From: an uncultured Prochlorococcus sp.
Lineage (GTDB): Bacteria > Cyanobacteriota > Cyanobacteriia > PCC-6307 > Cyanobiaceae
Assembly (NCBI GenBank): GCA_902620895.1
Contig: CACNJU010000002.1
Location: forward strand, 1-64,000
Reading direction: 5' to 3'
Length of the DNA: 64,000 bases
Under the pieces are notes generated by a model that worked only from the letters and a program-made list of their open reading frames with translations, was not told the origin of the DNA and did not search any database. Below, one piece after another: positions 38,993-49,660 of this stretch (positions within the stretch are counted from its first letter, which is position 1; the number at the start of each line of letters is the position of its first letter). The translations under genes and the position numbers were made by a program.

Positions 38993-40603
38993 TTAATTTG
39001 ATTGAGTTAACTTATCTTGAGAAGCTTTTATTAATCCTTTAAATAATGGATGAGGTTTGCCAGGTCGTGATAAAAACTCAGGATGATATTGACAGGCTAA
39101 GAAGTAAGGATGATTTTCTAACTCAATTAACTCAACTAATCTGCCATCTGGTGAAGTGCCACTAATTTTGTATCCAGAATCTAAAAAACTTTGTTTGTAG
39201 TAATTATTAAATTCGTATCTATGGCGATGTCTCTCATAAATAACATCTTCATCATATAAGTTTTTTCCAGTTGTATTTCTTGTCAATCTACATGGATAAA
39301 CTCCAAGTCTCATTGTCCCACCTAAATCAACTACATCTTCCTGTTCTGGTAATAAATGTATCACTGGATTTGGAGTGTTTGGGTCTAGTTCTGAACTAGA
39401 TGCATCTGGAAGATTAGCTACATTCCTGGCCCATTCTATAACTGCACATTGCATACCAAGGCACAAACCTAAAAAGGGAATTTTATTTTCTCTTGCGAAT
39501 TTTATAGCCGAAATTTTTCCATTGACTCCTCTATTGCCAAATCCCCCGGGTACAACAATTGCATCAACTTCATTTAAGTAAGTTTCTGCTGAATTTTTTT
39601 CTATCATTTCAGCACTGACCCAATGTAAATCTAATAAAGCTTTTTGTTCAATACATGCATGTCTTAAAGCTTCAACAACGGATAAATATGCATCTCCAAG
39701 TTCAATATATTTGCCTACAAGGGCAACTTTTATTGGATCTCCAGGATTTCTTAGGTTGTGTATTAGGTGCTCCCAATTTTTCAAATCACATTTTTTATCT
39801 TCAAGGTCTAAATACTTAAGGGTTTCTTTGCATAAACCTTCTTTTTTTAAAGAAAGAGGCACAGAATAAATACTGTCTGCGTCTAAAGCTTCAATTACAG
39901 AGTTAATACTGACACCGCAAAAACCACTAAGCTTTTTTTTAAGAGCTTCATTGATAGATTTATCACTTCGGCATACAAGTAAATCTGGCTGAATTCCAAT
40001 TGATCTTAATTCTTTCACTGAATGTTGTGTTGGTTTAGTTTTTATTTCGCCAGAGGTTTTAATGTAAGGAAGTAATGTTACGTGTATGTATGCAACATCG
40101 TTCCTATTGACATCATTTTTGAATTCTCTTATTGCTTCTAAAAAAGGTAGAGATTCAATATCACCAACTGTTCCACCAATTTCAGTAATAATAATGTCTG
40201 CATTGCTGTTAGAGGCTACTCTATGAATCCTTTCTCTAATTTCTCCAGTTATGTGAGGTATTACTTGCACAGTTCCACCGTTATAATTACCTCTTCTTTC
40301 TTTATTAATAACTGCTTGATAGATAGATCCCGTTGTTACACTATTTAGCCTAGTCATTGCAGTATCAGTAAATCTTTCATAGTGACCTAAATCTAAATCG
40401 GTTTCAGCTCCATCTTCGGTTACAAAAACCTCTCCATGTTGGAAAGGGCTCATTGTGCCTGGATCAACATTGAGATAGGGATCTAGTTTTAATATTGAAA
40501 CACTATATCCTCTAGACTTTAATAACCTTCCTAAGCTTGCAGCTACAATTCCTTTACCAATGCTAGAAACTACTCCTCCGGTGACAAATACAAATTTTGA
40601 CAT
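38993..40603 (-). CDS. pyrG: CTP synthase
   Basis: Amination of UTP to CTP. 536 residues: N-terminal synthetase ([20 protein letters not shown], then [20 protein letters not shown]) and C-terminal glutamine amidotransferase with nucleophile Cys in [12 protein letters not shown] near residue 380 and a His/Glu pair in [18 protein letters not shown] near 511. ATG start. A strong AGGAGG (40627-40632) is present upstream but 23 bases from the start, too far for a normal ribosome site. Confidence 0.98.
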   Translation of the reverse strand: MSKFVFVTGGVVSSIGKGIVAASLGRLLKSRGYSVSILKLDPYLNVDPGTMSPFQHGEVFVTEDGAETDLDLGHYERFTDTAMTRLNSVTTGSIYQAVINKERRGNYNGGTVQVIPHITGEIRERIHRVASNSNADIIITEIGGTVGDIESLPFLEAIREFKNDVNRNDVAYIHVTLLPYIKTSGEIKTKPTQHSVKELRSIGIQPDLLVCRSDKSINEALKKKLSGFCGVSINSVIEALDADSIYSVPLSLKKEGLCKETLKYLDLEDKKCDLKNWEHLIHNLRNPGDPIKVALVGKYIELGDAYLSVVEALRHACIEQKALLDLHWVSAEMIEKNSAETYLNEVDAIVVPGGFGNRGVNGKISAIKFARENKIPFLGLCLGMQCAVIEWARNVANLPDASSSELDPNTPNPVIHLLPEQEDVVDLGGTMRLGVYPCRLTRNTTGKNLYDEDVIYERHRHRYEFNNYYKQSFLDSGYKISGTSPDGRLVELIELENHPYFLACQYHPEFLSRPGKPHPLFKGLIKASQDKLTQSN

Positions 40604-40678
40604 TAAATATTTTTAATTAAGCACAGCCTCCTTATATTTTATTTAAACAAAAAACTTTTAGAACATCCATATATATTC

Positions 40679-42475
40679 TTATTCATCAATTGTTATTTCA
40701 ATATCTAATTCTTTTAATTGTGATTCAGAGACATTTGAAGGTGCATTTGTGAGAGGACATTTTGCTTGTTGATTTTTTGGAAACGCTATTGTTTCTCTGA
40801 TTGAATCTGCACCTATGATCAGCATGGTAATACGATCTAATCCAAACGCTATTCCACCATGAGGAGGAGCACCCATTTCTAAGGCTTCTATTAAAAATCC
40901 AAATTTTTCATTAATCTCTTTAGCAGTAAGTCCTACCGTTTTCAAAACCTCTCTTTGCAAGTTTGCTTCATGAATACGTAAAGAGCCACCTCCTAATTCC
41001 AAGCCGTTAAGAACTAAGTCATAAGCATTTGCTATAGAGTCCTCGATTTCTTTTTCTAAGTTTTCAGGATCTTTAAATTTTATATTTTTTGGAGAACAAA
41101 AAGGATGATGTAAAGCTTCATATCTATTTTCCTCTTCATTTCTCTCAAACATCGGGAAATCAGTTACCCATAAGAAATTCCATTTACTTTTATCTATGAG
41201 ATTTAAGTCTTTTGCGATGTATTGTCTCACTCTATCCAATGACTGGTTGACAATTTGTTTATCTCCAGCACTCAAGAGGATTAAGTCTCCATCTTGCGCT
41301 TCGGTGATTCTTAAAATATCAGCTATATGCTCTTCATTTAGATTATTTTTAATTGCCCCAATAGTCTCAAGCTCATCTCCTTTGACCCTTATAAAGGCCA
41401 AACCGCCAGCTCCTGCATCTTGAGCTACTTGGAAGATATCACCTCCGGGTTTAATTCTTACGTTGCTAATACTTAAATTACCTCCCTTGACTGTTATGGA
41501 TTTTATAGAACCTCCAGACTTAATTGCCTTGGTGAAAATATTAAAGCCAATATCACCTAATACTTCTCCTAAATCTTTTAATAACATTTGATATCTAGTG
41601 TCTGGTCTATCAGTGCCGTAATTATCCATTGCTGCTTGCCATGACATTCTTGGAAAAGCATTATCAAAATCAATATTTAATACTTCTTTCCATATTTTTT
41701 TTATAAGACTTTCATTAAAAGAGATTATTTCTTCTTCACTAATAAAGCTCATTTCAATATCTAATTGCGTAAACTCTGGCTGTCTATCTGCCCTTAAGTC
41801 TTCATCACGGAAACATTTTGCGATTTGATAGTACTTATCTAAGCCTCCCACCATTAAAAGTTGTTTAAATAGTTGTGGGGATTGAGGTAGAGCAAAAAAT
41901 TCTCCATTTGAAAGACGAGCAGGAACAAGAAAATCGCGAGCGCCTTCTGGAGTTGATTTTGTAAGTAATGGAGTCTCTACTTCTGTAAATCCAAAATTAT
42001 CAAGAAATTCTCTAGCAACTTTAATAATTTTATGTCTTGTTTTTAAATTTTCTAGTAATTTGCCTCTTCTTAAATCAAGGTATCTATATTTTAATCTGAG
42101 TTCCTCTTTTGTATTTTCATAATCATGTATAGATACTGGAAAAGGTAGATTTTTTTTAATTTGGTTAAGAATTTGCAAATCTTTAACTTTAAGCTCTAAC
42201 TCTCCAGTACTTAAATTTTTATTTATTGAATCTTTTGGCCTTTCGTTAATAATTCCGCTGACCATTATTACTGTTTCATTTCTTAGAGTTTCTGCTTGTT
42301 TAAATAGATCTGCACCATCATCGGGGTTAATTGTTATTTGTAGAAATCCACTATGGTCTCTTAAATCAATAAAAATTACACCACCATGATCTCTTCTTCT
42401 ATCTACCCATCCGCATAAATTAACTAATTTACCAATATCTGTATTATTGAGTTCTTTGCAAATTTTGTTTCTCAT
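40679..42475 (-). CDS. aspS: Aspartyl-tRNA synthetase
   Basis: Class II synthetase, 598 residues, bacterial form with the GAD insertion domain (about 290-420). OB-fold anticodon domain at the N-end ([20 protein letters not shown]). Motif 2 is [20 protein letters not shown] near residue 212, and motif 3 lies near 550 ([13 protein letters not shown]). Whether it discriminates tRNA-Asp from tRNA-Asn cannot be told. 75 bases upstream of pyrG on the same strand. Confidence 0.97.
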   Translation of the reverse strand: MRNKICKELNNTDIGKLVNLCGWVDRRRDHGGVIFIDLRDHSGFLQITINPDDGADLFKQAETLRNETVIMVSGIINERPKDSINKNLSTGELELKVKDLQILNQIKKNLPFPVSIHDYENTKEELRLKYRYLDLRRGKLLENLKTRHKIIKVAREFLDNFGFTEVETPLLTKSTPEGARDFLVPARLSNGEFFALPQSPQLFKQLLMVGGLDKYYQIAKCFRDEDLRADRQPEFTQLDIEMSFISEEEIISFNESLIKKIWKEVLNIDFDNAFPRMSWQAAMDNYGTDRPDTRYQMLLKDLGEVLGDIGFNIFTKAIKSGGSIKSITVKGGNLSISNVRIKPGGDIFQVAQDAGAGGLAFIRVKGDELETIGAIKNNLNEEHIADILRITEAQDGDLILLSAGDKQIVNQSLDRVRQYIAKDLNLIDKSKWNFLWVTDFPMFERNEEENRYEALHHPFCSPKNIKFKDPENLEKEIEDSIANAYDLVLNGLELGGGSLRIHEANLQREVLKTVGLTAKEINEKFGFLIEALEMGAPPHGGIAFGLDRITMLIIGADSIRETIAFPKNQQAKCPLTNAPSNVSESQLKELDIEITIDE

Positions 42476-42530
42476 CTAAGTATGATTTATTTATCAATAA
42501 CTTATAATAATTCTTTAAGGGTAAATTTAG

Positions 42531-43643
42531 TTAATAATTTTTTTTATAAAACGCTCTCTTTGTTATTACCCCTTTGAATTTTTTGCCTCTTATTGATATT
42601 TGAACTTCATTATTTATTAAGGCATGCGAAGTATTGATATATGCAAAAGCAATAGCTTGTTGTTTAGTTGGAGACCAACTGCCGCTTGTGATAGTCCCAA
42701 TATTTTCTTCACCTTTAAGAACTTCGCAACCTTTTCTTCCTATTGCTTTACCTTCTATGGTGAGACCAACTAACTTTTTTTGAATACCTAATCTTGACTG
42801 CTCTTCAAGAAATCTTCTACCAAAGAATTCGTGATTATTTTCTAGATGTACCAGCCAGCCTAACCCTGCTTCATATGGGGAAGTTTCTTCATTTATGTCT
42901 TGACCATAAAGATGCATGCCTGCTTCAAGTCTAAGAGTATCTCTAGCCCCTAAACCACAAGGTGCAACATTTTTGGAAATTGAGAAATCCCATAAATTAA
43001 TTGCTGCTTTTTTAGATAAAAGTATTTCTAGACCATTTTCCCCCGTATAGCCTGTCTTTGAAAAGAAAATTTTCTCTTTAGGCGAAATATGTTCAAAAAT
43101 TTTGTATTCGCATCCAAAGTTAGGTATATGTGAGATCGAAGATTCAATCCATTCTTCAAATAAATTGAATGAGTTTTTTCCCTGTAGTGCTAAAAGTACG
43201 TTGTCTTTTTTAAAGTTTGTTATTGAAATTTCAGACATATTTAAATTATTTTTTATCCACTGAAAATCTGCTTCATATCTACTTGCATTAACTATTAACA
43301 ATAGTTCTGATATGTCATTTTCTTGTATACCAAGGTCATAAATTATTAAGTCATCTATTATTCCTCCTTTATCATTGAGCATTACTGTATAAAGTCCCTG
43401 TCCTTCAGAAAAGGAGTATAAATTAGTAGGAAAAAGTTTTTGAATATAATCCTTTGGATTGATTCCCTTGATAGAAATCACACCCATATGAGAAATATCA
43501 AACAAACCTGCTGAAGATCTAACTGATTCATGCTCTTTAATTAATCCTGAAAATGATATGGGCATATCCCAACCTGCAAAATCCACTAATTTTGCATTGG
43601 ATTCAACATATTTTGAATAAAGAGGACTTTTTAGTAAATCCAT
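42531..43643 (-). CDS. gcvT: Glycine cleavage system aminomethyltransferase (T protein)
   Basis: Transfers the methylene unit from the aminomethyl-lipoyl H protein to THF. 370 residues with the usual start [20 protein letters not shown] and [19 protein letters not shown] near residue 42, plus [20 protein letters not shown] near 231. It is separated from gcvH and gcvP (near 61-64 kb), so the three glycine cleavage genes in this window are in two loci. Confidence 0.96.
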   Translation of the reverse strand: MDLLKSPLYSKYVESNAKLVDFAGWDMPISFSGLIKEHESVRSSAGLFDISHMGVISIKGINPKDYIQKLFPTNLYSFSEGQGLYTVMLNDKGGIIDDLIIYDLGIQENDISELLLIVNASRYEADFQWIKNNLNMSEISITNFKKDNVLLALQGKNSFNLFEEWIESSISHIPNFGCEYKIFEHISPKEKIFFSKTGYTGENGLEILLSKKAAINLWDFSISKNVAPCGLGARDTLRLEAGMHLYGQDINEETSPYEAGLGWLVHLENNHEFFGRRFLEEQSRLGIQKKLVGLTIEGKAIGRKGCEVLKGEENIGTITSGSWSPTKQQAIAFAYINTSHALINNEVQISIRGKKFKGVITKRAFYKKNY

Positions 43644-43693
43644 GAAATATTTAGTTTGTATTTAGTATTTTTACACTGTAGTTTAGAAATTTT

Positions 43694-44575
43694 TTATTGC
43701 ATATTTTCTAATGACAAAATTAAGCTTCTAAGTACTTTGGCTGCAACTATGCTACTTACTCCGCTTTTATCAATTTCTGGAGATAATTCCACAATATCTG
43801 AGGCTACAATTCTAAGGTCTTTTAAAGTTTTCAGTATTTCTTCAAAATCATTCCAAAAAAATCCTCCCGGTTCTGGAGTGCCTGTCCCTGCTAGTAAACT
43901 GGGATCAAACCAATCTAAATCAATTGTTAAATAGATTGGAGACTTCTCGTATGGTATGAGAGCTTGTTTTAGCTCATGTGCATTTCCGCCTGGACAAAAG
44001 TTAACTAATTGGTTGTTGTTATGCATAATTTCAAATTCTTTTTTAGTCCCACTTCTAATTCCTACTTGCAAAATTTTTTTTTCAGGTAGCACTTCTAAGC
44101 ATCTTTTCATAGTACAAGCATGACTATGCTCATTCCCTATATATGATTCTCTTAAATCTGCATGAGCATCAAGTTGAACCAATATCAAATTTGGATATTT
44201 TTTTACTAATGCTTCAATAGCACCTCTTGTAATAGAGTGTTCGCCTCCAAGCATAATAGGACTAAGGCGTTTACTAATTAAATAATTTGTTGCTGATTTA
44301 ACCGATTCAATAACGGACTTTGAGTCATTTTTATCAATTAGTATTGATCCAAAATCAACATACATAATATCCTCTAAGTCTTTTTTTATTTTTGGGCAAT
44401 ATGTTTCTAAAGAAGAACTGACTTGTCTTATTGCTTCTGGACCAAATCTTGCTCCTGGTTTAAACGAACATGTCCCGTCATAATTAACTCCAAATATACC
44501 AATGGAGCAATTCTCGGGACTTCTTTTTGCTCCCATATAAATTGCATTTTCGTTATCAAATAAATTTTTTGTCAT
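43694..44575 (-). CDS. speB: Agmatinase / arginase (ureohydrolase) family
   Basis: Manganese ureohydrolase, 293 residues. Metal ligands in GGEHSITRGA near residue 106, LDAHADLRESYIGNEHSHAC near 132 and LTIDLDWFDPSLLAGTGTPE near 214, all intact. Only one base separates it from speE, which supports a polyamine role (agmatine to putrescine), but arginase or other guanidino substrates cannot be excluded from motifs alone, as this family is often misnamed. Confidence 0.85.
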   Translation of the reverse strand: MTKNLFDNENAIYMGAKRSPENCSIGIFGVNYDGTCSFKPGARFGPEAIRQVSSSLETYCPKIKKDLEDIMYVDFGSILIDKNDSKSVIESVKSATNYLISKRLSPIMLGGEHSITRGAIEALVKKYPNLILVQLDAHADLRESYIGNEHSHACTMKRCLEVLPEKKILQVGIRSGTKKEFEIMHNNNQLVNFCPGGNAHELKQALIPYEKSPIYLTIDLDWFDPSLLAGTGTPEPGGFFWNDFEEILKTLKDLRIVASDIVELSPEIDKSGVSSIVAAKVLRSLILSLENMQ

Positions 44576-44576
44576 C

Positions 44577-45428
44577 TTATGAATCTAGTTCTTTTACAAT
44601 TTTATTTGGCATCATTTTGAATGCTGCATTTTGAAAATTTAAATTCCAAATTTCACATCCTTTTTCTATTTTTAAGATTTCATCATAATTTTGCTTTGAT
44701 AAATTTAGATCTTCTGAAGAAGCGAATGTCCAACTCCAAATCCCGCTTGGATATATAGGCACAAAGGAATACATAGTTTCAGAAACTTTAAATATATTTT
44801 TTAGGGTTTTCAAAATATTTACGTGAATATTTTTGAAGGATTCAGGAGATTCGCTTTGCGTTGCTAATATCCCCTTTGGTGTAAGTATTCTTTTACATTC
44901 TTTATAAAAAGAATCTGAAAATAATAAATTTGAAAATTCTGAGGGATCTGAACAATCTATAAAAATAATGTCGTAAAAATTATCTCTTGTTTTTTTTACC
45001 CATTTAACACCATCATCAATATGTATTTCTAATCTTTTGTCATTCCATGCTTCGCCTCCAATTTCTTTTAAAAATTTTTTTGAAATTTTGATTACCTCTT
45101 CATCAATTTCTACTAGATCAATTTTTGATATTTGAGAATATTTAACGCATTCTCTCGCTGTACCGCCGTCTCCTCCACCAATAATTAGTACATTAGATTT
45201 TTTGTCAATGCTACTTAATGCTGGATGTACAAGACACTCATGATAATATTTCTCGTCTTTTAGTGATGTCATCCAACAACCATCAAGCATTAAAGCTCTG
45301 CCATAGTATTCATTTTCAATAACAATAATTTCTTGATATTGTGATTTTTGTTTAATTAAAACATCTCCATTTAGACCGAATCTTGAGCCTTTATGATATT
45401 CATCTACCCATATTGAAATATTAGTCAT
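44577..45428 (-). CDS. speE: Spermidine synthase (aminopropyltransferase)
   Basis: 283 residues, Rossmann-like fold transferring aminopropyl from decarboxylated SAM. Motifs: YQEIIVIENEYYGRALMLDG near residue 32, YHECLVHPALSSI near 62, VLIIGGGDGGTARECVKY near 81 and IFIDCSDPSEFSNLLFSDSF near 154. 7 bases downstream of mazG and one base upstream of speB. An upstream source of decarboxylated SAM (speD) is not in the window. Confidence 0.95.
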   Translation of the reverse strand: MTNISIWVDEYHKGSRFGLNGDVLIKQKSQYQEIIVIENEYYGRALMLDGCWMTSLKDEKYYHECLVHPALSSIDKKSNVLIIGGGDGGTARECVKYSQISKIDLVEIDEEVIKISKKFLKEIGGEAWNDKRLEIHIDDGVKWVKKTRDNFYDIIFIDCSDPSEFSNLLFSDSFYKECKRILTPKGILATQSESPESFKNIHVNILKTLKNIFKVSETMYSFVPIYPSGIWSWTFASSEDLNLSKQNYDEILKIEKGCEIWNLNFQNAAFKMMPNKIVKELDS

Positions 45429-45435
45429 TTGCTTT

Positions 45436-46281
45436 TTAAGAATTTTTTCTTTTTAGTTTGAGCTTGGCTAGTTGCCAAAGCCGTTGAAAGTCTTTAGGAG
45501 TTTGTTTTTTAATATTATCGCCTGCATGATGTTCAATGATTGAAAATCTGTCTAAAAATTTTTTATTAGTTTTTTGAAGAGCTGATTCAGGATTTATTTT
45601 TAAAAAGTTTGAGAGATTCAGAAGGGTAAAGTAAATATCCCCAAATTCATTTTTTATTTCTGAATCATTATTACTTTTAATTGCTTCCTTTAATTCATTA
45701 ATCTCTTCTTCTAACTTTTCAAAAATCTGATCGGTACTCTCCCATTTAAAACCATATTCTTTAACAACATTTGTGATTTTATTTGTTCCAACGATTGGTG
45801 GGAAATTTTTGATTTTCATATTTAAATTTTTACTAATTGATGATTCCATACGAGGTGTTTCTTTTTCAGAATTTTTAATGTTTTTCCAAATCTTTTGCGA
45901 TTTTTCTAGAGATACTTTTTCTTTTTTTTTAAAAATATATGGATGTCTGTTAATAATTTTCCTGTTTAGATTTTTTATAACATCATTTAGTTCAAATTCT
46001 TTTTTTTCGTAACCGATTTCAGCATGAAGCATTACTTGTAATAAAAGATCTCCTAACTCTTCACATATGTTAGGCGCCTTTTTTTCATATATCGCATCTA
46101 TAAACTCATTACTTTCTTCATGTAAAAATGGTATCAATGATTTATGAGACTGTATTTTCTGCCAAGGGCATCCCCAAGTTTTATCTTTTAATGATTTGAT
46201 ATTAGATATTAAAATTTTAAAGCTTTCTAAAGTCTCTAAATCGGAATTTTTTTGTAAGTTATATCTATCGTTTGAGGACAT
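45436..46281 (-). CDS. mazG: Nucleoside triphosphate pyrophosphohydrolase MazG
   Basis: House-cleaning NTPase, 281 residues with two MazG-type all-alpha domains. The first holds CPWQKIQSHKSLIPFLHEES near residue 38 followed by EFIDAI and EELGDLLLQVMLHAEIGY; the second has a similar EEINELKEAIKSNNDSEI and EFGDIYFTLLN. The metal-binding ExxE...ExxD pattern is seen in both. It heads a leftward mazG-speE-speB run starting about 100 bases from the tRNA-Val gene. Cyanophages carry a shorter, unrelated-looking mazG; this one is cellular in size. Confidence 0.95.
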   Translation of the reverse strand: MSSNDRYNLQKNSDLETLESFKILISNIKSLKDKTWGCPWQKIQSHKSLIPFLHEESNEFIDAIYEKKAPNICEELGDLLLQVMLHAEIGYEKKEFELNDVIKNLNRKIINRHPYIFKKKEKVSLEKSQKIWKNIKNSEKETPRMESSISKNLNMKIKNFPPIVGTNKITNVVKEYGFKWESTDQIFEKLEEEINELKEAIKSNNDSEIKNEFGDIYFTLLNLSNFLKINPESALQKTNKKFLDRFSIIEHHAGDNIKKQTPKDFQRLWQLAKLKLKRKNS

Positions 46282-46379
46282 AGGATATATTTTATTAATT
46301 TAATTTTGCCTCAATCATGAAATATTTAAATACTTAGTATAAATATTTCAACTTCATCTATTAGAATGGTTTATTATAA

Positions 46380-46451
<72 letters not shown>

Positions 46452-46466
46452 CTTATTATTTTTCTA

Positions 46467-46808
46467 ATGACTGAGATCGTCAATCTTTCAATCAGTCAAA
46501 GCGCTGCTTCAGAACTATCTAGGCAAGCTTCTTTTGGAGGTTCTCCAGGTGAAATGTCAATTGATTTGGTAGAGGATAAAAATTGTTCCGAAGGATGGAT
46601 GCATATTAAATTAAGGCCAGGTACATGTAATGGATCCCCTATTTCAAGAACTGAAGGAGTAACTTTATACGCGGATTTAAAAAAGTGTAATTTACTTAAA
46701 GATTTAAAATTAGATTATTACGGTGATTTGAGCGGTGGTGGATTTCTTATTTCAACACCAAAAAATGCAAAACGTTGTTCCTGCGGTTCTGGCTTCAAAC
46801 TTTTGTAG
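46467..46808 (+). CDS. Iron-sulfur assembly accessory protein, IscA/HesB-like
   Basis: 113 residues from the ATG at 46467, 15 bases after the tRNA; an earlier in-frame start would lie inside the tRNA and is rejected. The C-terminal CSCGSGF (Cys104 and Cys106) is the family CxCG motif. The usual third Cys, in the middle of the domain, may be Cys40 or Cys54 (RPGTCNGSP), which is less standard than in IscA/SufA. Likely an A-type carrier or a diverged relative. Promoter may be shared with the tRNA. Confidence 0.82.
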   Translation: MTEIVNLSISQSAASELSRQASFGGSPGEMSIDLVEDKNCSEGWMHIKLRPGTCNGSPISRTEGVTLYADLKKCNLLKDLKLDYYGDLSGGGFLISTPKNAKRCSCGSGFKLL

Positions 46809-46813
46809 AATGG

Positions 46814-46921
46814 ATGTGTCTTTTTTGCAAACTAATATTATTTTCATTAATTGGCTGCTCTCAAGATAAAATAAACAAAAAGTTTACTGAAATAAAATTT
46901 GGACATGACAGAGATGAATGA
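46814..46921 (+). CDS. Candidate 35-residue lipoprotein overlapping valS start
   Basis: ATG at 46814, stop TGA at 46919-46921, in a different frame from valS and from the IscA-like gene. The start MCLFCKLILFSLIGC has a basic residue, a hydrophobic core and a textbook lipobox (LIGC), giving a predicted lipid-modified Cys15 and a 21-residue polar mature part (from CSQDKINKKFTE). Short n-region and correct spacing make this better than chance, but the gene is tiny and overlaps valS by up to 17 bases. It may be a real small lipoprotein or the front end of a decayed longer one. Confidence 0.42.
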   Translation: MCLFCKLILFSLIGCSQDKINKKFTEIKFGHDRDE

Positions 46922-49658
46922 TCAATTATCTTTAGAGAATTATTCACCTTTTGAAGTAGAGAAAAAGTGGCAAGAAAAATGGGAAAGTCTAAAGGCGTTT
47001 AGTCCTAACCCTGAGGATGATGGGGAGCCTTTTTGTGTTGTTATTCCGCCACCAAATGTAACTGGATCTTTGCATATGGGGCATGCATTTAATACGGCTT
47101 TGATAGATGTTGTAGTACGTTTTCAAAGACTTTTAGGTAAGAATGTTTTGTGCTTACCAGGAACTGATCATGCATCAATAGCTGTTCAAACTATTCTTGA
47201 AAAACAATTAAAAAGTGAAGGCAAAACAAGCGAGGATATTGGAAGAGATGAATTTCTTAAAAGAGCATGGAACTGGAAAGAGCAAAGTGGTGGAAGAATA
47301 GTTTCTCAATTAAAAAGGATAGGATATTCAGTTGACTGGACTAGAGAAAGATTTACTCTTGATCAAAAATTAAATGAAGCTGTTATTGAGGCTTTTAATA
47401 TTCTCTATAAAAAGGATTTAATTTATAGAGGCGAATATTTGGTTAATTGGTGTCCTGAATCTCAATCTGCCGTAAGTGATCTTGAAGTTGAAATGCAAGA
47501 AGTAAATGGTCATTTATGGCATTTTAAATACCCCTTAATTTCTGAAAGTGGTGAACAGTTAGATAAGTACTTAGAAGTTGCAACAACAAGACCAGAAACT
47601 CTTTTGGGTGATACTGCTGTGGCAGTTAATCCTGATGATGATAGATATAAAGAATTTATTGGTGTCAAAGTAAAAGTCCCGTTCGTTGATAGAGAAATAC
47701 CTATTATTGCTGATTCACATGTTGATAAAGATTTTGGTACGGGTTGTGTAAAGGTTACTCCAGCCCATGATCCAAATGATTTTGCAATAGGAAAAAGGCA
47801 TAATTTAAAACAGATTAATGTAATGAACAAAGATGGAACTTTAAATATTAATGCAGGTATTTTTCAAAATTTAGATAGATATGAGGCTAGAAAGAAAATT
47901 ATCAAAGAATTGGATAACTTAGGTCTTTTGACAAAGATAGAGGAGTATAAACATACTGTTCCTTTTTCTGATAGAGGTAAGGTTCCAATTGAACCTTTAT
48001 TGTCCACACAGTGGTTTTTGAAAATGGATGAAATATCAAAAGGATGTCTTAATGAAATTGATTCTAAAAAACCATCGTTTATTCCTCCACGCTGGGAGAA
48101 AGTTTATAAGGATTGGTTAGAGAAAATTAATGACTGGTGTATCAGTCGGCAATTGTGGTGGGGGCACCAAATACCAGCATGGTATGTTTTAGATGAATCT
48201 CAAGACTCAATAGAACAAAATACTCCATATATCGTTGCAAGAAATGAAGAGGATGCCTTAATCGAAGCTAATAAAAAATTTGGATTAAATATTAAATTGG
48301 TGCGTGATAAAGATGTTTTGGATACATGGTTTTCAAGTGGTTTATGGCCTTTCTCAACCCTTGGTTGGCCAAATATAAATGATCTGGATTTTAAAAAATG
48401 GTATCCAAATAGTGTTCTTGTTACTGGTTTCGATATTATTTTCTTTTGGGTGGCGAGAATGACAATGATGGGCAATACTTTTACGAATAATATTCCTTTT
48501 AAGGATGTTTATATTCATGGTCTAGTTCGAGATGAAAACAATAAAAAAATGAGTAAAAGTTCAGGTAATGGTATTGATCCAATACTATTAATTGATAAAT
48601 ATGGTTCTGATGCTCTACGGTTTGCTTTAATTCGAGAAGTAGCAGGAGCTGGACAAGATATACGGCTTGATTTTGATAGGAAAAAAGATACATCTTCAAC
48701 TGTTGAAGCTTCAAGAAATTTTGCGAATAAATTATGGAATGCAACTAAATTTGTGTTAATTAATAAAACTTCAAATAATAATTCGCTTAATGAGAGTGAT
48801 GAAACTTCTTTAGAGTTATGTGATAAGTGGATTTTATCGAAATTGAATCAGGTAAATATAAAAGTCGCTGCTTTGTTGAAAGAATATAAATTGGGGGAAT
48901 CTGCGAAACTTCTATATGAATTTACGTGGAATGATTTTTGTGACTGGTATGTAGAATTTGCTAAACAAAGGTTTAATAATAAAGAGATTCAAAATAGACA
49001 AATATCTGAAAAGGTTTTAATAAAAGTGCTCAATGATATTTTGGTGATGATTCATCCTTTTATGCCTCACATTACTGAAGAACTTTGGCATGTACTTCAA
49101 CTTAAAGCAGATAAAGAATTATTATCTCTTCAAAAATGGCCAACTCAAGAAAATAAATTTGTTGATAATAAGCTTGATAATTCTTTTCAGCAACTCTTTG
49201 AAATTATTAGATTAATTAGAAATTTGAGAGCTGAATTAGGCCTCAAGCCATCAGAAAAAGTTCCTGTTTACTTAATTTCAGATAATGATGAATTGATTGA
49301 TTTTCTAAAAATTTTAGTTGATGATATTCAAACCTTAACTAAATCTTCTGAAGTATTTATTTTTAAACCTAATGCTGTTGATAAAAAAGAGTTTGCTAAA
49401 TCTTTTTCTGGGATAATTAGTGATCTAGAGGTTTACTTACCTTTTCAGGATTTTGTAAATATAGATGCATTAAAGGAAAGGTTAAACAAGGATTTAAAAA
49501 AGGTGACTATTGAATTAGATAATTTAAATAAGAGATTATCTAATAAAAATTTCGTGGATAAGGCTCCAAAAGATATTGTTGAGGAATGTAAATTTAAATT
49601 AAACGAAGGTTCGGTACAAATGGAGAGAATTACTAAAAAACTTGAACTTTTGAATTGA
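46905..49658 (+). CDS. valS: Valyl-tRNA synthetase
   Basis: Class I synthetase, about 917 residues from the ATG at 46905; a TTG at 46899 and an ATG at 46914 are other possible starts in the same frame. HIGH-type signature PPPNVTGSLHMGHAFN near residue 50, editing domain with LEVATTRPETLLGDTAVAVN near 224, and KMSKS in NNKKMSKSSGNGIDP near 548. The C-terminal coiled coil (from about 850) is present. It lies in the same orientation as its cognate-type tRNA-Val gene about 450 bases upstream. Confidence 0.97.
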   Translation: MTEMNDQLSLENYSPFEVEKKWQEKWESLKAFSPNPEDDGEPFCVVIPPPNVTGSLHMGHAFNTALIDVVVRFQRLLGKNVLCLPGTDHASIAVQTILEKQLKSEGKTSEDIGRDEFLKRAWNWKEQSGGRIVSQLKRIGYSVDWTRERFTLDQKLNEAVIEAFNILYKKDLIYRGEYLVNWCPESQSAVSDLEVEMQEVNGHLWHFKYPLISESGEQLDKYLEVATTRPETLLGDTAVAVNPDDDRYKEFIGVKVKVPFVDREIPIIADSHVDKDFGTGCVKVTPAHDPNDFAIGKRHNLKQINVMNKDGTLNINAGIFQNLDRYEARKKIIKELDNLGLLTKIEEYKHTVPFSDRGKVPIEPLLSTQWFLKMDEISKGCLNEIDSKKPSFIPPRWEKVYKDWLEKINDWCISRQLWWGHQIPAWYVLDESQDSIEQNTPYIVARNEEDALIEANKKFGLNIKLVRDKDVLDTWFSSGLWPFSTLGWPNINDLDFKKWYPNSVLVTGFDIIFFWVARMTMMGNTFTNNIPFKDVYIHGLVRDENNKKMSKSSGNGIDPILLIDKYGSDALRFALIREVAGAGQDIRLDFDRKKDTSSTVEASRNFANKLWNATKFVLINKTSNNNSLNESDETSLELCDKWILSKLNQVNIKVAALLKEYKLGESAKLLYEFTWNDFCDWYVEFAKQRFNNKEIQNRQISEKVLIKVLNDILVMIHPFMPHITEELWHVLQLKADKELLSLQKWPTQENKFVDNKLDNSFQQLFEIIRLIRNLRAELGLKPSEKVPVYLISDNDELIDFLKILVDDIQTLTKSSEVFIFKPNAVDKKEFAKSFSGIISDLEVYLPFQDFVNIDALKERLNKDLKKVTIELDNLNKRLSNKNFVDKAPKDIVEECKFKLNEGSVQMERITKKLELLN

Positions 49659-49660
49659 GA

